From: CAZCTC01 sp964501335
GTDB taxonomy: Bacteria; Chloroflexota; Anaerolineae; B4-G1; SLSP01
Assembly (NCBI GenBank): GCA_964501335.1
Contig: CAZCTC010000040.1
Span: 7,153 to 71,152, forward strand
DNA: 64,000 bases
Direction: 5' to 3'
The notes below the pieces were generated by a model. It did no database searches. It worked only from the letters and a program-made list of their open reading frames with translations, and had not been told where the DNA came from. Below are positions 18,601 through 33,600 of the stretch, in pieces (positions within the stretch are counted from its first letter, which is position 1; each line of letters begins with the position of its first letter). The position numbers and the translations under genes are program-made.

Positions 18601-21600
18601 CGACGGCTGGTCGATCAGTGTGTTGATCGGCGATCTGGAGGCGTTGTATAAGGCCTTTGCGGCCGGGAAACCCTCACCGCTGGCCGAGTTGCCGGTGCAG
18701 TATGTCGATTACAGCGCCTGGCAGCAGCAAAATCTGACACCAGAGGTGTTGCAGCCCCATCTGGATTATTGGGTGGAGCGGTTGCAGGATGCTCCGGCGC
18801 TTTCTTCTTTCCCGACCGATTATCCGCGCCCTGTGACGCAGCGCTATCAGGGGGCGATGGTGGAACGCCGGTTGCCGGTGGCGTTATTGCCGGCGCTGGA
18901 AGGGTTGGGCCGGCAGGCGGATGCCAGTCTCTTTATGACGCTGTTTGCCGCCTTTGAGCTGTTGGTGGCCCGTTATTCCGGGCAGCAGGATCTGGTGCTG
19001 GCGAGTATTTTCGCCGGCCGCGATCGCGCCGAACTGGAGAAGATGCTGGGCTATTTTATCAATACTCTGCCGGTGCGGCTGGATCTTTCCGGCAATCCCT
19101 CGTTCCTGGGGCTTTTGGAGCGGGTGCGGCAGGTTACGTTGGAGAGCTTTGCCCATCACAGCGTGCCGCTGGCCCGGATTGTGGAAGCCCTCGACATTCC
19201 GCGGGATACCAGTTATCAGCCTTTGGTACAGCAGATGTTTGTGGTGGAAAATTATCCCGAGCCGGCGATCGAACTGCCGGGGTTGCGCATCGAGTTTGTG
19301 GAAGAGCTGAATACCGGGACGACGAAGACCGATATGACCTGGCGCTGGGAGTTCCCGCCGCAGGGGCCCGCTTTGTATGTGGAATACGATACGGATCTTT
19401 TCAAAGCGGAGACGGTGGAACGGTTAATCGATCATTATTTCAACCTGTTGCAGGCGGCGGTGGACGATCCTCATCAGTCGATCCAGGCGATGCCGCTGCT
19501 TCGGTCTGTGGAGTTGCAACAGTTGCTGGTGGATTGGAATGCGACCGTGACGGATTATCCGCAGCTTTCCGTGCCGGCTCTGTTCGCGGCGCAGGCGGCA
19601 AAGACTCCTGAGGCGGTCGCTTTGATCTGGCCGGCGACCGGAGAGCCTCCAACCCACGTGACGTATGGTGAGTTAAATGCCCGGGCCAATCAGGTGGCAC
19701 ATTATCTGCGGCGGTTGGGCGTGCAGTCCGATCAATTGGTGGGATTGTGCGTGGAGCGTTCGGTGGAGATGGTGGTGGGGATGCTGGGCATCCTCAAAGC
19801 GGGAGCTGCTTACCTGCCGCTGGACCCGAATTATCCTCAAGAACGGCTGGCTTTGATGTTGGAGGATGCTCAGGTCCCCGTGCTGGTGGTGCAGTCGCAT
19901 CTGGAAGCGAAGCTGCCTGCTTCGGCCGCGCAACTTGTGCGGTTGGATCGCGACGGAGAGATGATCGGCCGGGAGAGTACAGCCGATCCTGAGTTCCCGG
20001 TTTTTCCGGATCAGCTCGCTTATGTGATTTACACTTCGGGTTCTACCGGGCGTCCCAAGGGGACCGGCGTGCCGCATCGAGGGATTGTGCGGTTGGTGAA
20101 AGAGACCAACTATGCCGCTTTGACCTCCAGTCAGATTTATCTCCAGCTTTCGACCATCTCTTTCGACGCTTCGATCTTTGAAATCTGGGGCAGCCTGTTG
20201 AATGGCGCGACCCTGGTGCTCTATCCGGCGCAACGTCCGACCTTTGAAGGGCTGGCTCAGGTTTTGCAGCAGGAAAAGGTTTCCCTGTTGTTTCTCACGA
20301 CCAGTCTCTTTAATCAGATGGTGGAAGAACAACTCCCGGCTTTGTTGGGGGTGCCGCATATTTTCACCGGCGGCGAAGCGATTTCGTCCGTCCATGCCGG
20401 GCGGCTTTTGGAACGTTTGGGACCAGGGCAGATATTGACCAATGTCTACGGCCCGACGGAAAATTCTACCTATTCGACCTTCTTTCATATTCCCGCCGAT
20501 TATGATCTGACGAGCGGTATTCCCATCGGGAGGCCGATTGCCAATTCCACGGCTTATGTGCTGGATCGCTGGATGCAGCCGGTGCCGACGGGGGTGGCGG
20601 GTGAACTCTATGTCGGCGGCGATGGGTTGGCGCGTGGTTATCTCCATCGGCCGGAGCTGACGGCGGAGAAATTTGTCCCCGATCCCTTCAGCCGACAGCC
20701 GGGAGCGCGGCTCTATGGCACGGGGGATCTGGTGCGTCAGCGTCCCGACGGCGCGATTGAGTTCCTGGGCCGGATCGACAATCAGGTGAAGATCCGCGGC
20801 TTCCGGATCGAGCCGGGGGAGATCGAGGCGGTTTTGCTTCAACATCCCTCGGTGCGGGAGGCGGCGGTGGTGGTGACCGGCTCGGGCTCAGATCAGCAAC
20901 TGGTGGCCTATGTTGTACCAGAAGCAGACAGCAAAGAGGGGAAGCCTGGAAGCCTGGAAGATGGGAAGAATGGAAGATCGGAAGGTTGGTCGTCTGGTTC
21001 CAACTTCCAACTTCCAACTTCCAGTCCTGCGCTTTTGGTTTCCGAGCTACGCTCTTATTTGACCGGGCGGTTGCCGGCTTATATGGTTCCGGCGGCTTTT
21101 GTGATGCTGGAGGCCATGCCCATGACGGCCAACGGCAAGGTGGATCGTAAGGCCTTGCCGGCCCTGTTCCAGAGCGGGGAACGCACCGATGAAAACGATG
21201 AGCCGCGCACTCCGATTGAGGAACTGGTGCAGGGGGTATGGAAAGAGCTGTTGAAAGCGCCTTGCCAAAGCGTCCGTCAGAATTTCTTCGAGCTGGGCGG
21301 TCATTCCATTCAGGCGATCCGGCTGGCTTCGCGGTTGCGCCAGCTTTTCAATGTGGTCGTGCCGGTTCAGGATATCTTTGAACGGCCGACGATTGCGACT
21401 CAGTCGCAGTTGATTCAGGAGTTGCTCGGCAAGACTTCCGATGTCAAAGCGCCGGTTTTGAGCGGGCGCACCTGGCCCGATCCCTTGCCGCTTTCCTTCA
21501 ATCAGCGCCAGCTCTGGTTTATGGATCGGCTGGCGCCCGGCAATCCGCTCTACAATGTTCCCTTTGCCTTTTATTTCCAGGGTGAGTTGAATCTGGAAGC

Positions 21601-24600
21601 TCTGGAGCGCAGTGTGAATGCGCTGGTGCAGCGGCATCTGCCGCTTCGCACGACGTTCCATGAGGTCAACGGCGAGCCGGTGCAGGTGATTGCGCCGGAG
21701 TTGACGATTCCGTTGTCGATCGTCGATTTGCGCGCCTTGCCGGAGGATCAGCGACCGGCGCGTCTGGAGTCGCTGGAGACGGCGGAGGCGCAATCTTCCT
21801 TCGATCTGGAGAGCGGGCCGCTTTTCCGGGTTTTGTTGATCCGTTTGTCGGATGAGCGGGCCGAATTGATCCTTAACTGCCATCATATCGCTACCGACGG
21901 CTGGTCGATGGGAACGCTGGCCCGGGAATTAGGGCTTTTCTACACTGCCTTTGCATTGGGACAAACGCCGGCGCTGCCCGATTTGCCGGTGCACTATCCT
22001 GATTTTACCCTCTGGCAACAGGAGATGCTGGAGAGTGAGGGCGGGCTGGCGGCGTTGGATTACTGGAAGGCGCAATTTGCACGCCGGATGCCGGTTTTGG
22101 AATTGCCGACCGATCATTCCCGGCCGGCGGTGCAGCGTTATCTGGGCCGCACGCTTGCCCGGGCCTTATCGCCGGAGCTGCTTTCTCGCCTGGAGGTTGT
22201 GAGTCGGAGCGGAAATGCCACCTTGTTTATGACGCTCCTGGTCGCTTTCCAGGTGCTGCTTTATCGCTATACCCATCAATCCGAGCTGGTGGTCGGGACG
22301 CCCTGGTCTGGCCGGACGCAACCCGAGCTGGAGGATTTGATCGGCTTCTTTGTGAATGTCTTGCCGCTGCGGCTGGAATTTGCGGACAACCCGACTTTCA
22401 ATGAGTTGTTGGAACGGATGCGGCCGCAGGTGGTGCGTTCGCAAACCTATCAGGATCTGCCTTTCGAGCGGCTGGTCGAGGCTTTGGATCTGCCGCGCGA
22501 TGTCAGTTACAACCCTTTGTTCCAGGCCAGTTTTGCCCTGCATCCGGCGCTGGCTCCCATGGATTTGCCGGGGGCGCAGTTCGGCGTGGCGCGACGGATC
22601 TTCAATCTGTCGGCCAAGTTCGATCTCAATGCAACGGTGGAATATTGGGAATCCGGGCCGGTGGCGACGCTGGAATATAATTCGGATCTTTTTGAGGTGG
22701 CGACGGCTGAACGGTTGTTATCCCACTTCCTGGTTTTGTTGGAAGGAATTGCGGCTCAACCGGCGGCCCGGATTTCCGATTTGCCTTTGTTGTCGGCCGC
22801 TGAGAGGGATCAACTGTTGCGGGAATGGAACCCGGCGGTACAGCCGCTGCTTTCTCCGATCCTGACGGAAGCGCGCATTGCAGCTCAGGACGGGGAGTCG
22901 GTGGCGCTCGTACAGGGGGCGGTGCGATTGACCTATGCCGAACTGAATGCCCGCGCTGAGCGGCTGGCGGCCCGGTTGCAGGCGTTGGGAGTCGGACCGG
23001 AAGAGCGCGTGGTGCTTTATCTGGATCGTTCGATCGAGTATGTGGTGGGGGCCCTGGCGGCCTGGAAAGCGGGCGGCGCTTACGTCCCGATCGATCCCGA
23101 TTATCCTCAGGAGCGGATTGATTTCATCGTGGCCGATGTGGGGGCGCGAGTGGTTTTGACAACTTCGGCCCTGCGGAGCCGTTTGTCGGCTTCTGTCATG
23201 AATGTGATCTGTCTCGATCAGGAGCTGGAGGCGGCGGTTCCGTTCCAACCGGTGACAGCGCTTCCGGATCAACTTGCCTATCTGATCTACACCTCCGGTT
23301 CGACCGGCCAGCCGAAAGGGGTGGCGGTTACCCGGCGGAATCTGGTGAATCTGGTGGAATGGCATCAACAGGCCTGCGGTTTTTCGTCTGCGGATCGGGT
23401 TTCCCAGGTAGCCGGTTTGGGGTTTGATGCGGTGATATTGGAACTCTGGCCCTCTCTGGCGGCCGGGGCGGCCGTTTATCTCGTCGATGAAAAGGTGCGG
23501 TTGTCGCCGGAAGGATTGCGCGACTGGTTGCTGGCGGAGGGGATCACGGTGAGTTTTGTTCCCACGCCGATGACGGAGGCTTTGTTGGAGCTGTCCTGGC
23601 CGGAGAGGGCGCCGTTACGGTTTTTGTTGACCGGGGGGGATCGGTTGCGGCGTTATCCGCCGGCCGGCCTGCCCTTTGCTTTGATCAATAATTACGGTCC
23701 CGCAGAGAATACGGTCGTTTCGACGATCAGCGAAGTACGGCCGTCGGATTCAGAGAGTGCCCCGACTATCGGACGGCAGTTGCCGAATGTCCATACCTAT
23801 GTGCTCGATGAAGGGCTGCGTCCCGTTCCGATCGGGGTCATCGGGGAGCTTTATCTGGGCGGGGTGAATCTGGCTCGGGGCTATTGGGGGCGGGCGGTTC
23901 AGACGGCGGAGCGTTTTGTGCCCCATCCTTTCAGCTCGCTTCCGGGCGAACGGCTGTATCGGACGGGCGATCTGGTGCGCTATCGGAGCGACGGAGAGCT
24001 GGAATTTATCGGCCGCACCGATTTTCAGGTTAAGATCCGGGGTTTCCGGATCGAGTTGAGCGAAATCGAGCTGGTGTTGCAGCAGCACCCGGCGGTGAAG
24101 TCCGCAATTGTGCTGGCTTTGGAGATCGCGGGCGATAAACAGCTGGTGGCCTACTATGTGCTGCGGCCGGGCGCCGATGTGGAGTTGCATGAGCTGCGCG
24201 CCTATCTGGGGAGCCGATTGCCGGGGTATATGGTGCCGACTGTCTGTGTGTCGTTGCCGGCGCTGCCGGTGAATGCCAACGGCAAAGTGGATCGGACGGC
24301 CCTGCCGGTTCCGGCCGCGGAAGATTTGATCGATCTGGGAGAAAGTGAGGCGCCGCGCAATCCGGTGGAGGAGTTGCTGGCCGGTCTCTGGCACGGACTG
24401 TTGCCCTTGCAGGAGCCGGGAGTCCATCGCAGCTTCTTCGATGCCGGCGGCCATTCGATTCTGGCTATCCGGCTGGCGACACGGATCAACCAGGCCTTCA
24501 ACGTTAATATACCGGTTCAGGCGATCTTTGAGTATCCGACGATTGCCGGGCAGGCTCAGTTGATCCAGGAGCTGGTCAATGTGAGTGCCGGGAGCAGTTC

Positions 24601-27600
24601 GACGACGCTGGTTCCGCAGGCCCATGAGGGGCCGTTGCCGCTTTCGTTCAACCAGCGCCAGCTCTGGTTTATGGATCGGTTGGTCCCGGGCAATTCTATG
24701 TACAGCGTGCCTCTGGTGTTGAATATTACCGGGGCCGTGGATCCCGCTCTGCTGGAACGCAGCCTGAATGTGGTGGTGGAGCGCCATGCGATTTTGCGGA
24801 CGGTCTATCGGGAGCTGGAGGGCGGCCCGGCGCAGGAGATTTTGGCGGATTTCCAGCTGGCGTTGCCGGTAGCCGATCTGCGGAGCCAGCCTGAAAAAGA
24901 GCGGGCGGCCTGGGCCCACGCTTTGTTGTCGGTCGAGTCGCGCCTGGCTTTCAATCTGGCGACCGGCCCGGTGGTGCGGGCGTTGTTGATCCGCTTGACG
25001 GATACGCAGGCCGAACTTTTCCTGAATATCCATCACATTGCTACCGACGGCTGGTCGTTGGGGATCATCGTGCGGGAGTTGGGGACGATTTATCGGGCGC
25101 TGAAGGCCGGCCAGGCGCCGGCTCTGCCCGCTTTGCCCATCCAGTATGCCGATTTCGCTGTCTGGCAGCAGCAGATGGTGCGCGAGCAGGGGCTCGAAGC
25201 ATCGCTGGCCTATTGGAAATCTCAGTTTGCCCACGGAACGCCGCGGTTGGAGTTGCTGACCGATCATCCCCGTCCGTCGACGCAGCGTTTTGTGGGAGCG
25301 ACATTGTCTCGCGCGCTGCCGAAGGGGTTATACAAAGAGCTGGAGGCGCTGAGCCGCCGGGAAAACGCTACGCTTTTCATGGTGATGCTGGCGGCTTTCC
25401 AGGTATTGCTCAGCCGCTATACCCACCAGAATCAGATTGTGGTGGGGACGCCCTGGGCCGGCCGGATGCGGTCGGAGCTGGACGACTTGATCGGTTTCTT
25501 TGTCAATGTGTTGCCTTTCCGGTCGGATTTGAGCGGAGATCCCTCTTTCCGGGAGCTGCTGGCTCAGGTCCGGCGCAGTATGGTGCAGGCCCAGGCTTAT
25601 CAGGATCTCCCGCTGGAGAAGCTGGTCGAAACCCTGGGGGGGGTGCGGGATTTGAGTTCCAATCCGCTGTTCCAGGTGATCTTTGCCCTGCAAACGCCGC
25701 TGCCGGCTGTGGAATTCCCCGATTTCCGGTTGGAGGTGGCCGGCGGGATCACGACGGAGACGGCTAAATTCGATCTTAATGTGACGGCGGATGTCGGGCC
25801 GGAGGGTCTCTCGGTGCTGGCTGAATACAGTACGGATCTCTTTGAGCCGGAGACGATGGCCCTGTTGCTGGAACGTTTCCAGGTGTTGTTGGAAGGGATT
25901 GCGGCTTATCCCGATGCGGCCATTTCCGAGCTGCCTTTGTTGACGGAGGGAGATCTGGCGCACCTGGCGCAATGGACGGCAGCGCCGGCGGAGTATCCGC
26001 GGGAAGCGGCGGTGGCCGGGCTGTTTGTCCGGCAGGCGGCGGAGACTCCGGAGGCTGTGGCGGTGGTCTGGCCGGCGACGGCCGGCCGCGCCGAGCAGCG
26101 GTTGACCTATCGCGAGCTGGATGAACGGTCGAACCGGCTGGCGCACTATTTGCGGCGGCTGGGCGTAGGGCCGGATGTGCTGGTGGGGCTCTGTGTGGAG
26201 CGTTCGATCGAGATGGTGGTGGGGTTGCTGGGTATTTTGAAGGCCGGCGGTGCCTATCTGCCTCTGGATCCGACTTATCCTCAGGAACGGTTGGCTTTGA
26301 TGCTGGAAGATGCCCAGGCTCCGGTGCTGCTGGTGCAGGCGCGATTGGAGGCCAATCTGCCGCCGCACCGGGCGCAGGTGGTGCGGCTGGATGCGGATTG
26401 GGGGCAGATTGCGCGGGAAAGCGCGGCGGCTCCGGCTTTTACAGCCGGTCCGGAGCATCTGGCCTATGTCATTTATACGTCGGGTTCGACCGGACGGCCG
26501 AAGGGGACCGGCATTCCGCAGCGGGCGATTGTGCGGCTGGTCAAGGGGACGAATTATGCGGAATTTGGGCCGGGGCAGGTGATCCTGCAACTGGCGACGA
26601 TTTCGTTCGATGCGTCGACTTTTGAGGTGTGGGGGGCCTTGCTCTCCGGGGCCCGGCTGGTCTTGCTGCCCTCCATGCGGCCGACTTTCGAGGAGCTGTC
26701 GCAGGTATTGCAGGAGCAGCAGGTCTCGTTGCTCTTTATCACCACCGGGTTGTTCAACCAGATGGTGGAATCGCAGTTGGACGGCCTGTTGAGTGTAAAT
26801 CGGATACTCACCGGCGGCGAGGCGATTTCGCTGCCGCATGCGCAGAAGATGTTGGAGCGGATGCCGGCCGGCCATGAGCTGGTGAATATCTACGGCCCGA
26901 CGGAAAATACGACCTATACGACCTTCTTCCCGATGGCGGCGGGTTATGCCATCGAGAACGGCGTGCCGATCGGGCGGCCGATTGCGAACACGACGATCTA
27001 TGTGCTGGATCGGGCGATGCGGCCGGTTCCGGTGGGGGTGCCGGGAGAACTCTATACCGGCGGGGACGGTCTGGCGCGCGGCTATCTCAATCGGCCGGGG
27101 CTGACGGCGGAGAAGTTTGTTCCCGATCCTTTCAGTGCGGAGCCCGGGGCGCGGCTTTACGGCACCGGCGATTGGGTGCGCTGGCGGCCCGACGGGGCGC
27201 TCGAGTTCCTGGGCCGGATCGACAATCAGGTGAAGATCCGCGGCTTCCGGATCGAGCCCGGCGAGATTGAGGCTGTGTTGATCCAGCACCCCGAGGTGAA
27301 AGAGACGGCGGTGGTCGTTTCGGAGATCGGTGGGGATCGGCAGCTGGTGGCCTATGTAGCGGGGAAGGGAATCAACGCAGAGACGCAGAGCAGCAGAGAC
27401 GCAGAGAAAGTGGAAGACGGGAAGAGTGGAAGATCGGAAGGCTGGTCGTCTGGTTCCAATTTCCAACTTCCAACTTCCAGTCCCGTGCCTGCAACTTCCA
27501 GTCCTGCGCTTTCGGCTTCCCGGTTGCGTTCTTATCTGACGGGGCGGTTGCCGGCTTATATGATTCCGGCGGCTTTTGTGGTGTTGGAGACGATGCCGTT

Positions 27601-30600
27601 GAATGCCAACGGGAAGGTGGATCGGGCGGCGTTGCCGGCTCCGTTCCAGGGACGGGATGCGACGGGGGCCGGGGATGCTCCGCGGACTCTGGTGGAAGAG
27701 ATGGTACTGGATATCTGGCAGAGCATTCTGCCCTCTAAGGTGTCGGGCGTGCATCAGAATTTCTTTGAGATGGGGGGCCACTCGATCCTGGCGATCCGGT
27801 TGGCTTCGCGGCTGGGCCAGGTTTTCAAGGTGGAGCTGCCGGTGCAGACGATTTTCGAGCAGTCCACGGTGGCCGGACAGGCGCAGGTGATTCAAAAATT
27901 GCTCAGCGCCGGTTTTGCGGAGGCTTTGCCGGCGCTGGTGGCGGTTTCAAAGGAAGGCCCGCTGCCGCTTTCGTTCAGCCAGCGCCAGCTCTGGTTCCTG
28001 GATCAGCTGGCCCCGGGAAATCCGATGTACAACGTTCCGCTGGTGTTGGGGCTGACCGGAGCGTTGGACCTGACGCTGGTGGAGCGCAGTTTGCAGTTGC
28101 TGGTGCAGCGGCATGGGGCGCTGCGGACGATCTTCCGGGAGGTGGCCGGGGAGCCGGTACAGGAGATCCTGCCCGAGCTGGCGATTCCGTTGCCGGTGGT
28201 GGATTTGCGGGATTTGCCGGAGGCAGAGCGCCCGGCGCGGGCGACGGTTTTGTTGAACGAGGAGGCGCGCCGGCCCTTTGTGCTGGCGGGTGAGCCGGTG
28301 GTGCGGGCGTTGCTGCTGCGGTTGAAGGACGATTACACGGAGTTGTTGTTGAATATCCATCACATCGCCACCGACGGCTGGTCGATGGGGGTGATTGTGC
28401 GCGAGCTGAGCGCTCTCTATGAGGCGCTGGCGGCCGGGGAATCTCCGGTCCTGCCCGAGTTGCCGGTCCAATATACCGATTTCGCTATCTGGCAGCAGCA
28501 GATGTTGCAGAGCCAGGGGCTGGAAGCTTCGCTGGCCTATTGGAAGGGGCAGTTTGCGGGCGCGGTGCCGCAGCTGGAATTGCCGACCGACCATCCCCGG
28601 CCGGCCGTGCAGAGTTTTGCCGGGGCGACGTTGACGCGCTCTCTGCCTCCGGCGCTGCTGGAAGGGCTGGAGACGCTGAGCCGCCGGGAAAATGCGACGC
28701 TCTTTATGACACTGCTGGCGGCTTTCCAGGTTTTGCTGGGCCGCTATGCCAATCAGACCGATATCGTGGTGGGAACGCCCTGGGCGGGTCGGACCCGGCC
28801 GGAGCTGGATGAGCTGATCGGCTTCTTTGTCAATGTGCTGCCGCTGCGGTCCGACCTGGAGGGCAACCCGGCTTTCCGGGAGTTGCTGGCCCGGGTGCGC
28901 CAGAACATGGTGCAGGCGCAGGCCTATCAGGATCTGCCTTTCGAGAAGCTGGTCGATGCCTTGGGCGTGTCGCGCGACCTCAGTGCCAATCCTTTGTTCC
29001 AGGTGGTCTTTGCCTTCCAACCGGCCGGGCCGCGGGCTGAGGCTGCCGGCGTGCAGATCGAGGTGGCCGGCGGGATTATGACGGAGACGGCGAAGTTCGA
29101 TCTGAATGTGACAGTTGAGATGGGGGCGGGCGATCCCATTGTGCTGGCGGAGTACAGCACGGATCTTTTCGAGCCGGCGACGGTGGCGCGGCTGCTGGAA
29201 CGCTATCAGACGTTGTTGGAAGGGATCGTAGCGCAGCCCGAGGCGCGGATCGCGGAGTTGCCGCTGGCGACGGCGGCCGAACTGGAGGCCCTGGAGCTCT
29301 GGTGCCAGGCGCCGTCGGATTATCCCCGGGAAGCGACAATTGCGGAACTCTTTGTCCGGCAGGCGGCGGAGAGGCCGGAATCGGTGGCGGTGATCTGGCC
29401 GGCGACGGCGGAGCGGGGCGAGCAGCGGATGACCTATCGCGAGCTGGACGAACGGTCGAACCGGCTGGCGCACTACTTGCGGCGGTTGGGCGTGGGGCCG
29501 GATGTGCTGGTGGGGCTCTGCGTGGAGCGTTCGATGGAGATGGTGGTGGGGCTGTTGGGGATTTTGAAGGCCGGCGGGGCCTATCTTCCGTTGGACCCGA
29601 ATTATCCCCGGGAGCGTCTGGCGATGATGCTGGACGATGCGCAGGTGCCGGTGTTGTTGGTCCAGGCGCGGTTGGCAGCCGTTTTGCCGCCGCATCAGGC
29701 GCAGGTGGTGCGGCTGGATGCAGACCGGGAAGAAATGGATCGGGAGAGCGCGACGGCGCCGGAATTTACTTCCGGTCCGGAGCATCTGGCCTATGTGATC
29801 TATACTTCCGGTTCGACGGGCCGGCCGAAGGGGACGGCCATCCCGCAGCGCGCCGTCGTGCGTTTGGTCAAAGAGACGAACTACGCGGATTTCGGGCCGG
29901 AGCAGGTGCTTTTGCAGCTGGCGACGATTTCGTTCGATGCGTCGACCTATGAGGTGTGGGGGGCGTTGCTCAATGGGGGGCGGTTGGTGCTCTATCCGGG
30001 GTCACGGCCGACCTTTGAGGAACTGTCGCAGGTGTTGCAGCAACAGCAGGTCTCGTTGCTTTTCATTACTACCGGGTTGTTCAATCAGATGGTGGAATCG
30101 CAGCTGGAGGGGTTGTTGAGCGTGAGTCGGGTGCTCACCGGCGGCGAGGCGATGTCGCTGCCTCATGCGCAGCGGATGCTGGAACGGATGCCGGACGGGC
30201 ATGTGCTGGCCAATATTTACGGCCCGACGGAGAATACGACTTATACGACGTTCTTCCCGATGGAGCCCGGGTATGCGATCGAAAGGGGGGCGCCGATCGG
30301 GCGGCCGATTGCGAATTCGACGGTCTATGTGCTGGATCGATCGATGCGGCCGGTGCCGGCGGGCGTGCCGGGCGAACTCTATACCGGCGGCGATGGACTG
30401 GCGCGCGGCTATCTCCATCGGCCGGGGTTGACGGCGGAGAAGTTTGTGCCCGATCCCTTCAGCGGGGAGCCGGGGGCCCGGCTCTATCGCACCGGCGATC
30501 TGGTGCGGTGGAGTCCCGACGGCATGATCGAATTCCTGGGCCGGATCGACAATCAGGTGAAGATCCGCGGCTTCCGGATCGAACCGGGTGAGATCGAGGC

Positions 30601-33600
30601 GGTGCTGGCGCAGCATCCGGCCGTGCAGGAGGTGCTGGTGCTGGTCCGGGAAGAGACGCCGGGGCAGAAGGTCCTGGTAGCATATTTAGTAGTAGACAGT
30701 AGACAGCAGCCAGTAGACAGCGAAGAGCTGAAGCGTGGAAGCCAGGAAGACGGGAAGAATGGAAGCCTGGAAGATGGGAAGCGTGACGTTCACGTATCAC
30801 GCATTACGCATCACGAAATCCGCGACTATTTAAAGGGGCGGCTGCCGGAGTACATGATTCCGGGAGCGTTTGTGATGCTGGATTCGTTCCCGTTGACGCC
30901 GATGGGGAAGGTGGATCGGGCGGCGCTGCCGGCGCCGCAGCTGGGCCGGCGTCTCGATGAGATCCAGGATCTGCCGCGGAATCCAGTGGAGGAATTGCTG
31001 GCGGAGATCTGGTGCCGGGTGTTGAAGCTGGACGCCGTCGGCATCTACGACAATTTCTTTGAACTGGGCGGCCATTCGCTGCTGGCGACGCAGATCGTTT
31101 CGCGGGTGCGGAGTACGTTCCAGGTGCAGTTGCCGCTGCGGACGATTTTCGAGGCGCCGACGGTGGCGGAACTGGCCGTGCGGATTGCGGGCGATCAGGA
31201 GGCGCTGCCCTGGCAGTCGATGCCGCTGGTCCCGGCTGCGCGGGAGGGGGATCTGCCGCTTTCATTCTCTCAGGAACGCCTCTGGTTCCTGGATCAGTGG
31301 GATCCGGGGGCGACGGCTTTCAATATGCCGGTGGTTTTGCGGATGACGGGTATGTTGAATGTGCCGGCCCTGGAGCGCAGTTTGCAGGAGCTGGCTGCGC
31401 GCCACGAGAGCCTGCGTACGACGTTCCGGGATGTGGCCGGGACGCCGGTGCAGTTGATCGTGCCGACGCTGGATCTGACGCCGGCCCGGATCGATCTGAC
31501 GGGGCTGGAACCGGCGGCGCAGGAAGCCGCGGTGGTGGCGCTGATTCAGGAGGATCTCGACTGGTCGTTCGATTTGCAGCAGGGACCGCTTTTCCGGGTC
31601 CGGCTGGCGCAGCTGGGAGCGGAATCGCATGTGCTGCTGATGAATATGCATCACATTATCTCCGACGGCTGGTCGATCAGCGTGCTGATCATGGAACTGG
31701 ATGCGCTCTATCGGGCTTTTGTGGCGGGCGGGCCTTCTCCGCTGCCTCCGCTGCCGGTGCAGTATGCCGATTATGCGATCTGGCAGCGGCGCTGGTTGCA
31801 GGGGAGCGTCATGGAGGCGCAGGTAGCTTATTGGAAGGAACAGCTGGGCGGCCATCCGGCGCCGTTGGATCTGCCGACGGACCGGCCGCGGCCGCCGGTG
31901 CAGACTTTCCGGGGCGGGGTGGCCAATTTGCAGATCGCGCCTGAGGTGGTGCAGGCGTTGAAGGGGTTGAGCCAGGAGCAGAACAGCACGCTCTTTATGG
32001 TGTTGCTGGCGGCGTTCGATACCTTGTTGCATCGCTATTCTCAGCAGAGCGACATCCTGGTGGGAACGCCGATCGCCGGGCGGCAGTGGCGCGAGGTGGA
32101 AGGGCTGATCGGCTTCTTCCTGAATACGCTGGTTTTGCGGGTCGATTTTTCGGGCGAGCCGACGTTCCGGGAGGTGGTGCAGCGGGTGCGGGAGGTTACG
32201 TTGAAGGCCTATGCGCATCAGGATGTGCCTTTTGAGAAGCTGCTGGCGGAATTGCAGCTGGAGCGGGATCTCAGCCGGACGCCGCTGTTCCAGGTTTTCT
32301 TCAATATGACCAACCTGCCAGGCCGGAAGATGGATCTGCCGGGATTGCAGGTCGAAGAGATTCCGCTGCCCGGGGCAGAATCCAAGTTCGATATGACCCT
32401 CTACGTCAATGAAGACAATGGGGTGCTGGATCTGGCGCTCCTTTACAATGCGGACCTTTTCTCGGCGGAACGGATGGAAGAACTGCTGCGCCAGTATCAT
32501 TTCCTGTTGATGGCGGCGGTTCAGAATCCGGACCGGCCGGTGGCGCATTTCACGCTGGTGACGGAGGCGGCGCGGGCGGTGTTGCCCGATCCGGCGCTGC
32601 CGCTGGACGACGGCTGGCCGGGGCCGGTGTACGAACTTTTCTCGGCGCGGGCGCGGCAGCATCCGGATCGATTGGCGTTGAGTGATCCGCGGGAACGCTG
32701 GAGCTACGGCGAACTGGAGGCGCGGGCCAATCAGCTGGCGCACTATTTGATCGCGCAGGGTGTCCGGCCGCAGGACCCGGTGGCGATTTACGGCCACCGC
32801 AGCGCTTCGCTGGTCTGGGGCGTGATGGGGGTGTTGAAGGCCGGCGGCGCTTTTGTGATTCTCGATCCTTCTTATCCGGCTACCAAGATCCAGGATGTGC
32901 TGGAGCTGGCGCAGCCGCGGGCCTGGTTGCAGGTCGAGGCGGCGGGCGAGCCTCCGGCCTTGCTGCGATCCTATGTGGCGGAGTTGAACTGCGTGGCGAT
33001 GTTGACGCTGCCGGGGCGTTCGGCTGCGGCGTCCGGCGGATTCCTGGCGGACTATTCTACGGAGCCGCCGGCGGTGAAGGCGGGACAGGAGGATCTGGCC
33101 TATCTGGCCTTTACGTCGGGTTCGACGGGTAAGCCGAAGGGCATTATGGGGCGGCACGGTCCGCTCTCTCACTTCCTGCCCTGGCAGAGCCGGACCTTCG
33201 ACCTGCGGGAGACGGATCGGTACAGTATGCTTTCGGGGCTGGCGCACGATCCGTTGCACCGGGACATGTTCACGTCGCTCTGTTTGGGGGCTGCGCTTTA
33301 TGCGCCCGATCCGGAGCGAATTGCGGAGCCGGGCTGGCTGGCGCGCTGGATGCATGAGCAGCAGGTCACGGTGGCGCATCTCACGCCGGCGATGTTGCAG
33401 ATTTTGACGCAGACGGATGCGGGCAGCACCGATGCCCGGGATGTGATTCCTTCGCTGCGGCGGGCCTTTACGGTGGGCGATGTGTTGACGCGGCGGGATG
33501 TGGCGCGGCTCTATCAGGTGGCGTCGCAGGCGATCTGCGTCAATTTCTACGGTTCGACGGAGACGCAGCGGGCGGTGGGCTATCTGGAGATCGGCCGCGA

